Positions 1-8,038 of a stretch of DNA of 64,000 nt are shown piece after piece. The stretch lies in assembly GCF_009674485.1 (NCBI RefSeq), contig NZ_WKJJ01000002.1:248001-312000 (forward strand), read 5' to 3'. Both the position numbers and the translations under genes were made by a program. Source of the stretch: Pseudoduganella rivuli. Its GTDB lineage: Bacteria > Pseudomonadota > Gammaproteobacteria > Burkholderiales > Burkholderiaceae_D. Position 1 is the first letter of the stretch. The number at the start of each line of letters is the position of its first letter. The notes under the pieces are model-generated. The model was not told where the DNA came from, did not search any database, and saw only the letters and a program-made list of their open reading frames with translations.

Positions 1-246
1 GTACGCGGCAAACGTGCCGAGGATCACGGACAGCACGCCGCACAGCAGCGCCACCTTGATCGACAGGAAGAAGCCCGCGATCAATTCGTCGTCGCGCAGC
101 AGCGCTTCGTACCACTTCAGCGAGAAGCGGGTCCAGACCGTCACCAGTGAAGATTCGTTGAACGAAAACACCACCAGCGACACGATGGGAATGTAAAGGA
201 AGGCATAGACTGCCGCCATCCAGGCGCGGGAAAACCAGCGGATCAT
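1..246 (-). CDS. potI: Polyamine ABC transporter permease, PotI type (partial)
   Basis: This is the N-terminal 82 codons of an inner-membrane permease; the gene continues past the left edge. The visible part has one hydrophobic segment (about residues 9-26) followed by FNESSLVTVWTRFSLKWYEALLRD-like sequence (key words FNES, WTRFS, WYEALL), which is typical of PotI/PotC second permeases of spermidine/putrescine importers. The start ATG overlaps the stop of the upstream permease gene by four bases (ATGA), so the two are translationally coupled. With PotH it would form the channel of the importer whose ATPase and binding protein are encoded just upstream. Family assignment is strong from context; substrate within the polyamines is inferred. 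Confidence 0.9.
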   Translation of the reverse strand, partial: MIRWFSRAWMAAVYAFLYIPIVSLVVFSFNESSLVTVWTRFSLKWYEALLRDDELIAGFFLSIKVALLCGVLSVILGTFAAY

Positions 247-1145
247 GATTTTTCTCCCTTGTGCTGGAACTTGTTAAAGACAGCCATCGGCACCAGGATC
301 AGCAGGATCATCACCACGGCGACGGCGGACGCCATGGCCCAGTCGTTATTGCCGAAGAATTCATCCCACAGCACGCGGCCGATCATCAGGGTTTCCGGGC
401 CGCCCAGCAGTTCCGGGATCACGTACTCGCCCAGCGACGGGATGAACACCAGCATGGAACCGGCGACGATGCCGTTTTTCGACAGCGGCACGGTCACCAG
501 CCAGAACGCCTTCCACGGCGTGGCGCCCAGGTCGGCGGCCGCTTCCAGCAAGCGCGTATCGAACTTTTGCAGGTTCGCCACCAGCGGCAGGATCATGAAC
601 GGCAAATACGTGTAGACCATGCCCAGGGTCAGCGAGAACGGCGTGTTGAGCATTTGCAGCGGTTCGTGGATGACGCCCATGCCCAGCAACACGTTGTTGA
701 ACAAGCCGTTCGTGGCCAGCAAGCCTTTCCACGAATAGATGCGGATCAGGAACGAGGTCCAGAACGGCAGCATCACAGCCATCAGCAGCGACGGGCGGAT
801 GTGTTCCGGTGAACGGGCCAGGAAGTAGGCGAACGGGTAGCCGATCGCCAGGCACAGCGCCGTGTTGATGGCGGCGTACTTGACGGACGACAGGTACGTC
901 GCCACGTACAGCGAATCCGTGAACAGGAACTGGTATTTGTTGAAGTCGACCTTGACGCTCAATACGCCGTCGGTGAAGGACCACGGCCTGACGATGGTGG
1001 CTTCGCCCATTTGCGAAAAGCTGAACTGCAGGATGATCAGCATCGGTATCGCCGTCATGGCCAGCAGCCATCCGAACGGAACGCCGATCACCAGCCGTTG
1101 TCCGAGGCCGCTGCGCAGCAGCCATTGTTGTATGCGTTCTGACAT
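243..1145 (-). CDS. potH: Polyamine ABC transporter permease, PotH type
   Basis: A 300-residue inner-membrane permease with about six hydrophobic segments. It has the binding-protein-dependent transport signature around residues 195-225 (EAAADLGATPWKAFWLVTVP region: EAA motif that docks on the ATPase). The first hydrophobic segment follows a short cytoplasmic N-terminus ending near WLLRSGLGQRL. Length and motifs fit PotH/PotB of the spermidine/putrescine family. It lies 9 bp after the ATPase gene and overlaps the next permease gene by four bases. It is part of an eight-gene minus-strand operon starting at 7872. Confidence 0.92.
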   Translation of the reverse strand: MSERIQQWLLRSGLGQRLVIGVPFGWLLAMTAIPMLIILQFSFSQMGEATIVRPWSFTDGVLSVKVDFNKYQFLFTDSLYVATYLSSVKYAAINTALCLAIGYPFAYFLARSPEHIRPSLLMAVMLPFWTSFLIRIYSWKGLLATNGLFNNVLLGMGVIHEPLQMLNTPFSLTLGMVYTYLPFMILPLVANLQKFDTRLLEAAADLGATPWKAFWLVTVPLSKNGIVAGSMLVFIPSLGEYVIPELLGGPETLMIGRVLWDEFFGNNDWAMASAVAVVMILLILVPMAVFNKFQHKGEKS

Positions 1146-1154
1146 GGCGTTTCC

Positions 1155-2270
1155 TCAGCGGCCCACCACGACCATGGCATCGTCGCTCCAGTGCAGGTGG
1201 ACACGGTCGCCTGCATTGAAACCCAGGTCGTCATGGCGGTAGTGGTTCAGGTGGGTGACCTTGACGCGTTGGCCATCGGCCAGGCGCACGTGGAACGCGG
1301 TCAGGTTGCCGTAGTACGACAGTTCTTCCACGTTGCCTGCCACCGAGTTGTATGGCTTGCCGCTTGGTTCGCGCGAGATCGAAATTTTTTCCGGGCGCAG
1401 TACCACGCCGGCGCTGGAGCCACGACCGGCGGCAACGCCGCGGCCCACGTAGATCGGGCAATTGGCCGTCTTGATCAGCGCGTGGTCGCTATGGTCTTCC
1501 TCGACCGTGCCTTCGAACAGGTTGACGCTGCCGATGAAGTCCGCCACGAAGCGGCAATTCGGCGATTCGTAAATATCTTCCGGCGTACCGACCTGCAGGA
1601 AACGGCCTTCGCTCATGATGGCGATGCGCGACGCCATCGTCATGGCTTCTTCCTGGTCGTGCGTCACCATCACGCAGGTGACGCCAACCTTGTGGATGAT
1701 GTTGGCCAGTTCGAGCTGCGTCTGTTCGCGCAGCTTTTTATCGAGCGCGCCCAGCGGTTCATCGAGCAGCAGCAACTGTGGACGCTTGGCCAGCGAGCGG
1801 GCCAGCGCCACGCGCTGCTGCTGGCCGCCGGACAGCTGGTGCGGCTTGCGCTGCGCATATTTTGCCAGCTGCACCAGGCGCAGGTTCTGTTCCACCAGTT
1901 CCGCGATCTGCCTGGCCGGCATGCCGTCGCGGCGCAGGCCGAACGCGATGTTGTCCCATACCGTCATGTGCGGGAACAGCGCATAGGACTGGAACATCAT
2001 GTTGATCGGACGTTCATACGGCGGCATCGTCGTGATGTCTTTCCCCGCCAGGCTGATACGGCCCTTGCTGGGCGTTTCAAAACCCGCCAGCATGCGCAGC
2101 AACGTGGATTTGCCGCAACCGGAACTACCCAGCAGGGCGAATATCTCGCCTTTGTTGACGGTCAGGCTGATGTCGTCGACCGCGGTCACGGCGTTGTCGA
2201 ACACCTTGCTGACATTGTCGATCGACAGGAATTTGGTGGGCAAAGCGCTGCCCTGGCTCGTCTCGGCCAT
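1155..2270 (-). CDS. potG: Polyamine ABC transporter ATPase, PotG type
   Basis: A 371-residue cytoplasmic ATPase that powers the PotFGHI importer. It shows Walker A (GSSGCGKST), the ABC signature (LSGGQQQRV), Walker B (LLLLDEP) and the switch histidine (VTHDQ), followed by a C-terminal TOBE domain from about residue 275. I start it at the ATG preceded by GAGGAG with a seven-base gap; a TTG five codons upstream is also open but lies on the Shine-Dalgarno itself. A 75 bp gap separates it from the binding-protein gene. The family is certain; a putrescine-like substrate is inferred from the surrounding catabolic genes. Confidence 0.93.
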   Translation of the reverse strand: MAETSQGSALPTKFLSIDNVSKVFDNAVTAVDDISLTVNKGEIFALLGSSGCGKSTLLRMLAGFETPSKGRISLAGKDITTMPPYERPINMMFQSYALFPHMTVWDNIAFGLRRDGMPARQIAELVEQNLRLVQLAKYAQRKPHQLSGGQQQRVALARSLAKRPQLLLLDEPLGALDKKLREQTQLELANIIHKVGVTCVMVTHDQEEAMTMASRIAIMSEGRFLQVGTPEDIYESPNCRFVADFIGSVNLFEGTVEEDHSDHALIKTANCPIYVGRGVAAGRGSSAGVVLRPEKISISREPSGKPYNSVAGNVEELSYYGNLTAFHVRLADGQRVKVTHLNHYRHDDLGFNAGDRVHLHWSDDAMVVVGR

Positions 2271-2345
2271 GATGGTTCTCCTCAACTTCTATGCATGGAA
2301 TCGGATTGCGGCCGGGGCGCAGGTGTGGCCCTCGCCGCAAGGACG

Positions 2346-3446
2346 TCAGACTCCGGTCTTGAACTTCGTGTACAGGCGCGTCATGGTGCGCCGGATGTCC
2401 GTGCCCACGCTGTCCGGCGCCACCATCTTTTTCATGTCGTCCGGTTGCAGGAACACCGCCTTGTTTTGCGCCACGGCCGGTTTCACGTACTTGATGGATT
2501 CTTTGTTGGCGTTGGCATACAGCACCTTGTTGGTTATCGATGCATGCACTTCCGGACGCAGGATGTAATTCATCCACAGGTGGGCATTTTTCGGGTGCGG
2601 CGCATCGGCGGGAATCGCCATGGATTCAAACGACAGCAAGCCGCCATTGGCCGGGATCAGCGTTTCGATTTTCTGGCCCGTCTTGTTGTCGATGGCACGC
2701 TGGCGCGCCGCGTTGAAGTCGCCCGACCAGCCCAGCGCCACGCAGATCGACCCGTTGGCCATGTCGTTGATGTAGCCGGTGGTGGAGAACAGCGTCACAT
2801 AGGGGCGCACCTGCTGCAGCACCTTGAAGGCTTCCTGGTAGTCGGCGGTATTTTTACTGTAGGGGTTTTTGCCCATGGCGTGCAGGGCGGAGGGGAAGAC
2901 TTCAGAGGCGGCGTCGAGCAGGGAGACGCCGCACGACTTGAGTTTGGACGCGTATTCGGGCTTGAAGAGCAAGTCCCACGCATTGGCCGGCATCGGTGTG
3001 TTGCCCAGCGCCGCCTTGACCTTGTCGACATTGATGCCGATCGTCGTGTAACCCCACAGCCAGCTGACCAGGTGGGCATTGCCCGGATCGACTTTGGCGA
3101 TCTGCTCCTGCACCATCGGATCGAGGTTGTGCAGGTTGGTCAACTGGCTCTTGTCGATCTTTTGCATCAGGCCCGCTTCGATCTGCATCTTGGCCCAGAT
3201 CGACGATGGCACCACGATGTCGTAGCCGGTTTTCCCACCCACCAGCTTCGCGTGCAGGATTTCGTTGGTGTCGTAAATGTCGTAGCGGACTTTGATGCCC
3301 GTCTCTTTTTCAAAGTTGGCGACCGTGTCGGCGGCAATGTATTCGGACCAATTGTAGATATTGAGGACTTTTTCTTCCTGTGCCGAAACGGTTGCACAAG
3401 CGGCCAGCATGGCGACGGCGGTCATTGCATGTTTGATCGATTTCAT
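2346..3446 (-). CDS. potF: Periplasmic polyamine-binding protein, PotF type
   Basis: A 366-residue substrate-binding protein with a cleavable signal peptide (positively charged MKSIKH, hydrophobic core, cleavage near ATVSAQ). The mature start EEKVLNIYNWSEYIAADTV is the hallmark of PotF/PotD proteins, in which the NWSEY segment contributes ligand contacts. It also has the typical WSGDFNAA and GGLLSFESMAIP segments. The start is the ATG with a GGGAGAG ribosome site; longer readings to 3530 would put charged sequence before the signal peptide. It delivers putrescine-like cations, possibly agmatine, to PotHI. It is followed by the ATPase gene and preceded by a small cupin gene. Confidence 0.92.
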   Translation of the reverse strand: MKSIKHAMTAVAMLAACATVSAQEEKVLNIYNWSEYIAADTVANFEKETGIKVRYDIYDTNEILHAKLVGGKTGYDIVVPSSIWAKMQIEAGLMQKIDKSQLTNLHNLDPMVQEQIAKVDPGNAHLVSWLWGYTTIGINVDKVKAALGNTPMPANAWDLLFKPEYASKLKSCGVSLLDAASEVFPSALHAMGKNPYSKNTADYQEAFKVLQQVRPYVTLFSTTGYINDMANGSICVALGWSGDFNAARQRAIDNKTGQKIETLIPANGGLLSFESMAIPADAPHPKNAHLWMNYILRPEVHASITNKVLYANANKESIKYVKPAVAQNKAVFLQPDDMKKMVAPDSVGTDIRRTMTRLYTKFKTGV

Positions 3447-3530
3447 TTCAACTCTCCCAGTTGTTGAATGCGATGGTGATTGCGCGGCGTGGATGGGCAA
3501 GTCACGTTGCCCGTCCACCCTTCGGTCCAC

Positions 3531-3869
3531 TTACTCGAGCACCACGTAGAATTTCTTCGCGTCTTCCATCGTGATCCAGCGGCCCGCGAAACCTTTCGGC
3601 AGCACGTAACCCTGGCCGGCGGCGAATTCCTTGCGGCCGCCCAGGCTGTCGATCAGCGCCACGCGGCCTTCCGTGATCCAGCAGGCTTCGTCGTACGGCA
3701 TGGCGGGAAATTCCACTTCGCCCCGTTTGCCTTCCCACAGGCCCACTGCGTAACCTTTGTTGGCGCCTTCGGCGGCGCGCCAGTCGCCTTCATCCATGCC
3801 ATAGTCCAGTTTCTGGAAGCTGGCGATGCCGGTGTTGAGGGCGATGATGTCTGCTACGGTTTTAGTCAT
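3531..3869 (-). CDS. Small cupin-domain protein (DUF861/Cupin_3 type)
   Basis: A 112-residue single-domain cupin. The stretch from about residue 40 to 95 (GLWEGKRGEVEF, YDEACWITEGRVALID, YVLPKGFAGRWI) matches the Cupin_3 pattern seen in EutQ and ureidoglycine-aminohydrolase-like proteins. Proteins of this size are often found inside polyamine and amino-acid catabolic operons, but their biochemical role is not established. It lies 18 bp downstream of the aldehyde dehydrogenase gene and 84 bp upstream of potF, so it is cotranscribed. The function is unknown: a metal-binding small-molecule sensor or an isomerase-like helper are both possible. Confidence 0.85.
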   Translation of the reverse strand: MTKTVADIIALNTGIASFQKLDYGMDEGDWRAAEGANKGYAVGLWEGKRGEVEFPAMPYDEACWITEGRVALIDSLGGRKEFAAGQGYVLPKGFAGRWITMEDAKKFYVVLE

Positions 3870-3887
3870 GATGGTCTCCTTGTTAAT

Positions 3888-5405
3888 TCATGCGGTGCGC
3901 AGCACCTGTTTCATTTCCTGGTAGGCGCGCATGCCAGCTACGCCCAGTTCGCGGCCGATGCCGCTGCGTTTGAAGCCGCCCCACGACGTGCCGGGGAAAA
4001 TCATTTGCGGCGCGTTGACCCATACCAGTCCGGCCTGCAAGCCGTCCGACATGGTTTTGCCCAGCGCACTGTCTTCCGTCACCACCGTGGCCACCAGGCC
4101 GAACTGGCTGTCGTTGGCGATCCGCACCGCTTCGTCATGGGTGGCGAAGCGCCGTACACAGGCCACGGGGCCGAAGATTTCCTCGGTCCACAGCGGGTGG
4201 TCGTTCGGCACGTCGGCATAGACGCGCGGCGCGACAAAGAAGCCGGGCGGTGTTTCTTCCGGCAAGCGGCCCTTGGCCAGCACGGGAATGCCGTCGGCAT
4301 GGGCGCGCGCCACGTAGCCGAGGATTTTTTCCAGCTGGCGCGCGCTGATCACGGGGCCCATGTTGGCGTCCGGTCCGCCGACCTTCAGCGCTTCCACGGC
4401 GGCTTTCAGGCGTGCGGTGAATTCGTGGTAGACGCTGTCGTGCACCAGGATGCGCGACGTGGCGGAGCACATCTGGCCCGCGTTGCAGAAGGCGCCGCTG
4501 ACGGCCAGGTCGACCGCCAGGTTCAGGTTGGCGTTGGCGCACACGATCAACGCGGATTTGCCGCCCAGTTCCAGGCTGACGCGGGCAATACGTTGTGCGC
4601 ATTCGCGCATGACGGCCACGCCGGTTTCCGTGCTGCCCGTGAACGAGACTTTGGCCATGCCGGGATGCGAGACCAGCGCGCGGCCGGTATCGGCGCTGCC
4701 GAACACGAGGTTCAGGACGCCCGGCGGCAAACCCGCTTCGTGGATCAGGTTGGCCAGCGCCAGTTCGGCCACCGGCGTCAGTTCGGACGGTTTCAGGACC
4801 ACTGTGCAGCCTGCCGCCAATGCCGCCGCCAGTTTCCATGCGGTGGTCACCATCGGGAAGTTCCACGGCACGATCAGCGCCACCGAACCGCACGCTTCAT
4901 AGTGCATTTGCGCGCTGTAGCTGGCCACGCCCAGGTCAAGGTCTTCCACCTGCAGGTTTTTCATCGTGGCGCATACGTCGCCGTAGTAGCGGAACGTGTT
5001 GATCACGTCCAGCACGTCGACTTCCGCTTCGCCGGCCGGCTTGCCATTGTTATGGCGCTGCAGCGCGGCCAGTTCGTGGTGGGCCTGCTCGATGCGGTCG
5101 GCGATGGCGCGCAGTACGCGGGCCCGTTCCAGCCGGTTTTTGGCTTTCCATGCGGGCAGTGCGCGGGCTGCGGCCTTGGCGGCTTTTTCCACTTGCGCCG
5201 CCGAGGCGGCATGGAATTCGCCGATGGCGCCGCCGGTGACGGGGTCCAGGACGAAGTGCTGTTCGCCGGCGCCGCTTTCGCATTTGCCGTTGATCAGGGC
5301 GCCGGGCAGCGCCAGGGCGGCGCCTTGCGCCAGCGTGGATGCCAGCTCGGACGGCGCCACGGCAAACCGGCAACTGGCGCTGGAGGAAAATTCGCGGGTA
5401 TTCAT
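3888..5405 (-). CDS. NAD-dependent aminoaldehyde dehydrogenase (PuuC/KauB-like)
   Basis: A 505-residue aldehyde dehydrogenase. It shows the Rossmann glycine motif (FTGSTETG), the general-base glutamate (SLELGGKSALI), the catalytic cysteine (NAGQMCSATSR) and the C-terminal EEIFGPV motif. It resembles gamma-aminobutyraldehyde, gamma-glutamyl-aminobutyraldehyde and 4-guanidinobutyraldehyde dehydrogenases. The start chosen is MNTREF, preceded by GGAGACC; codons to 5450 upstream are Arg-rich and unlikely to be translated. It sits 14 bp after the ureohydrolase gene. In this operon it should oxidise the aldehyde made by the FAD oxidase, giving GABA or 4-guanidinobutyrate. The exact aldehyde is an inference. 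Confidence 0.9.
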   Translation of the reverse strand: MNTREFSSSASCRFAVAPSELASTLAQGAALALPGALINGKCESGAGEQHFVLDPVTGGAIGEFHAASAAQVEKAAKAAARALPAWKAKNRLERARVLRAIADRIEQAHHELAALQRHNNGKPAGEAEVDVLDVINTFRYYGDVCATMKNLQVEDLDLGVASYSAQMHYEACGSVALIVPWNFPMVTTAWKLAAALAAGCTVVLKPSELTPVAELALANLIHEAGLPPGVLNLVFGSADTGRALVSHPGMAKVSFTGSTETGVAVMRECAQRIARVSLELGGKSALIVCANANLNLAVDLAVSGAFCNAGQMCSATSRILVHDSVYHEFTARLKAAVEALKVGGPDANMGPVISARQLEKILGYVARAHADGIPVLAKGRLPEETPPGFFVAPRVYADVPNDHPLWTEEIFGPVACVRRFATHDEAVRIANDSQFGLVATVVTEDSALGKTMSDGLQAGLVWVNAPQMIFPGTSWGGFKRSGIGRELGVAGMRAYQEMKQVLRTA

Positions 5406-5419
5406 GGATGGTCTCCGGA

Positions 5420-6376
5420 TTAGCGGTAAGCGACGCCGGGCAGCACGCACAGCGCCTCGAAAGCCAGGTTGGCGGCCAGCAGCGACGTCAGGCCGGCGTT
5501 GTCGTAGGCAGGAGCCACTTCGACCACGTCGGCGCCCACGATGTTCAGGCCGCGCATGCCGCGGATGATTTCCAGGCCCTGCGCCACGGTCAGCCCGCCC
5601 ACTTCCGGCGTGCCGGTGCCCGGCGCATACGCCGGATCGATGCCATCGACGTCAAAGCTCAGGTACACGGGACGGTCGCCGATGCGCCGGGCGATTTCCT
5701 GGATCAGGGGGGCGAGCGACTTGTTCCAGCACTCTTCCACCTGCACCACGCGGAAGCCCTGGCGGCGGCACCAGTCGAAGTCGTCCGCTTCATAGCCGGT
5801 GCCGCGCAAGCCGATCTGCGCCACGTAGTCGCATTGCAGCAAGCCTTCTTCCACGGCGCGCCGGAATGGCGTGCCGTGGGCGATTTTTTCGCCGAACATG
5901 GTGTCGTTGACGTCGGCGTGCGCATCGACATGCACCAGCGCCACCGGGCCGTGTTTTTTTGCGATGGCGCGCAGGATCGGCAACGTCACCGTGTGGTCGC
6001 CACCCAGCGAAATCGGCGTGCAGCCGTGGGCCAGGATCTCGTCATACGCTTCCTCGATGCGGCGGATCGAGTCATGCAGGTTGTACGAATTAATGGCGAT
6101 GTCGCCGATGTCGGCCACTTGCAGCGAATCGAATGGCGCGGCGCGGGTGGCCATGTTGTAGGGGCGCAGCAGCACGGATTCGGCGCGTACGTGGCGCGGG
6201 CCGAAACGGGCGCCGGTGCGGTTCGACGTGCCCAGGTCAAACGGGATGCCGACGAAGCAGGCATCCAGGCCTTCCGCGCTGGGCGCGTGCGGCAGGCGCA
6301 TCATCGTGGCGATACCGCCGCTGCGCGGCATCGCATTGCCGCCCAAGGGCTGGTTCAGGGTGGGTTGCGCTTGCAT
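5420..6376 (-). CDS. Ureohydrolase: agmatinase or guanidinobutyrase (SpeB/GbuA family)
   Basis: A 318-residue arginase-fold hydrolase that removes urea from a guanidino compound. All binuclear manganese motifs are present: GGDHT (residues about 147-151), DAHADV and SFDVDGIDPAYAPG. The GTGTPEVGGL segment after it is typical of agmatinase/guanidinobutyrase rather than arginase. It starts at MQAQPTLNQP; the start region has no strong ribosome site. It is flanked by an FAD amine oxidase gene (98 bp upstream) and an aldehyde dehydrogenase gene (14 bp downstream). Either agmatine (to putrescine) or 4-guanidinobutyrate (to GABA) would suit the operon; sequence alone does not decide. Confidence 0.9.
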   Translation of the reverse strand: MQAQPTLNQPLGGNAMPRSGGIATMMRLPHAPSAEGLDACFVGIPFDLGTSNRTGARFGPRHVRAESVLLRPYNMATRAAPFDSLQVADIGDIAINSYNLHDSIRRIEEAYDEILAHGCTPISLGGDHTVTLPILRAIAKKHGPVALVHVDAHADVNDTMFGEKIAHGTPFRRAVEEGLLQCDYVAQIGLRGTGYEADDFDWCRRQGFRVVQVEECWNKSLAPLIQEIARRIGDRPVYLSFDVDGIDPAYAPGTGTPEVGGLTVAQGLEIIRGMRGLNIVGADVVEVAPAYDNAGLTSLLAANLAFEALCVLPGVAYR

Positions 6377-6474
6377 GGTGAACAAATCCTTTCGATAACG
6401 GTCCCCGCCAGGCTGTGGACGCGCCACAGCCAGCAGTCAAAATGTGCAGTGAGTTGAATCCGGGCGGGCCGGTG

Positions 6475-7872
6475 TTACATGGGGAAGCCGAGCTTCTTGA
6501 TGCCGCTGATCCACATGCGCTTCCAGCCCCCTTCGGAGTCGGCGCCGTCGAAGGCGTGGAACGTGATCTTGGCGCCGGCCCAGCGGAATGGTTCCGGCGG
6601 GATCCACGACGGGCCCAGGGTCGAAATGTCCAGCGAGCGTTCAGGCGTTTTGCGGTCGAACAGGATGTTCAGGCCCATCAGCGCGCCGAAACGGCTGCCG
6701 GCCACGCCAAAGCCTGTATAGCCGGCCACGTAGACGACTTTCTCGTTGAAGTAGCGCCGCGCAAAGACCGCGCCGCGCGAGCAGTAATCGATCGGGCCGC
6801 CCCAGGCGTGCGAGAAGTGCACGTCGTGCAATTGCGGGAAGGTCTGGTAAAACACTTTGCCCAGCGGGTGGTAGGTGGCTTCGTCGCGGTCCGCGGCAGG
6901 ATTGTTGTTGCCGTTGAAGTGGTAGCTGACCAGGCCGCCGAAGATGATGCGGTTATCCTTCGTCAGGCGGTAGTAATTGAGCTGGGTGCGGGTGTCGTAC
7001 ACGCCCTGGCGGTTTTTCCAGCCGATGCGGTCCAGCTGCTCGGCGGTCAGCGGCTGCGTGGCCAGCACATGGTCGCGCACCTGCATCACGCGGCGGCTGA
7101 TGTCCTTGATGCCGACGTGCGCCGTGCCGGTCCCCAGCAGCACGCGCGGCGTGCGGATACGGCCCGCCTGCGTGTGTACCAGCATGGTGGCGCCGCAATC
7201 CTCGAATTTCGTCAGCGGCGACATCTCATACAGGCGCACGCCCAGCTTGAGCGCGGCTTCTTTCAGCCCCCACGCCATCTTGGCCGGGTGCACGATGCCG
7301 CTGCGGTCGCGCGACCACATGGCGCCCGCATACAGCGGGGAACCCAGCTGCGCCTGCGCCTGGGCGGCATCGAGCAGCACCACGTTGTGGCCATGCTGCT
7401 TGTGCAGTTCGAAATCCTGTTTCAAGTGTTCCAGGTGGCCGGCGTCGACCGCCACCGTCATTTCGCCATTCCATTCCAGGTCGGCGTCGATGCCGTAGCG
7501 CGCCACCGTTGCCTTGAAGCCGTCCAGGTTGTCGTGGCCGAATTGTTCGAGGACGTCGAGGTCCTTGGGGAAGACGCGGGTGGCGTTGGGCAGGCCGTGC
7601 ATGACGGAGGTGGAAATGATGCCGCCCGCGCGGCCGGACGCGCCGTACGCCACCTTGCCGGCTTCGATCACCACCACGTCCAGGTGGGGCATCAATTCCT
7701 TGGCCTGCACCGCCGCCCACAAGCCCGTGAAGCCGCCGCCCACGATCACCAGGTCGGCCGACGTCTGGCCGATCAGTTCACGTTCGACTTGCGGCGCCAG
7801 GGGATTGTCGAGCCAGTAGGGAAACAGCTTGACGTCCTTGAAACACTTCTCGATAGCGCCCTTCATCTCCAT
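6475..7872 (-). CDS. FAD-dependent amine oxidoreductase (PuuB/OrdL-like)
   Basis: A 465-residue flavoprotein of the DAO family. The dinucleotide-binding motif VIVGGGFTGLWAA is near residues 41-53, followed by the GRAGG segment (YGASGRAGGIIS) and the C-terminal GYTGFGVAGS FAD motif. Relatives include gamma-glutamylputrescine oxidase and other amine oxidases that yield aminoaldehydes. It is the first gene of the minus-strand operon 7872 to the left edge and sits just upstream of the ureohydrolase and aldehyde dehydrogenase, so it probably oxidises putrescine or agmatine to the aldehyde. Either of the two Met codons at the start (residues 1 or 3) could be used. No glutamine-synthetase-like PuuA gene lies in the window, which argues against the strict gamma-glutamyl route. 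Confidence 0.88.
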   Translation of the reverse strand: MEMKGAIEKCFKDVKLFPYWLDNPLAPQVERELIGQTSADLVIVGGGFTGLWAAVQAKELMPHLDVVVIEAGKVAYGASGRAGGIISTSVMHGLPNATRVFPKDLDVLEQFGHDNLDGFKATVARYGIDADLEWNGEMTVAVDAGHLEHLKQDFELHKQHGHNVVLLDAAQAQAQLGSPLYAGAMWSRDRSGIVHPAKMAWGLKEAALKLGVRLYEMSPLTKFEDCGATMLVHTQAGRIRTPRVLLGTGTAHVGIKDISRRVMQVRDHVLATQPLTAEQLDRIGWKNRQGVYDTRTQLNYYRLTKDNRIIFGGLVSYHFNGNNNPAADRDEATYHPLGKVFYQTFPQLHDVHFSHAWGGPIDYCSRGAVFARRYFNEKVVYVAGYTGFGVAGSRFGALMGLNILFDRKTPERSLDISTLGPSWIPPEPFRWAGAKITFHAFDGADSEGGWKRMWISGIKKLGFPM

Positions 7873-7914
7873 CTCCTGCTTTTTAGCTTATTGATGTGAA
7901 GTAGTCTATCGCCG

Positions 7915-7926
7915 CATATGCATATG
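7915..7926. promoter_or_regulatory. Perfect 12-bp palindrome in the polyamine operon/receptor divergent region
   Basis: CATATGCATATG lies 43 bp upstream of the oxidase start, in the 166 bp space between the minus-strand polyamine operon and the plus-strand TonB receptor gene. It stands in an AT-rich stretch that is unusual for this genome, so it may be an operator for a dimeric regulator. No regulator gene of the operon is present in the window. No known consensus is matched. Confidence 0.35.
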
Positions 7927-8038
7927 AAAAATCACGACATATCTATCTTTACATTGATGGCAAACGGGGTAACGGGCGTGGTTACAATACGGGATTGATA
8001 AAATACAAAGTTAATATTTTGACCAAGGAAACCATCCC

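Noticed and set aside
1191..3467. A 758-codon plus-strand frame opposite potG and potF
   Set aside because: Low-similarity, His/Arg/Gly-rich sequence over two well-recognised transporter genes; long antisense frames are expected at this GC content.
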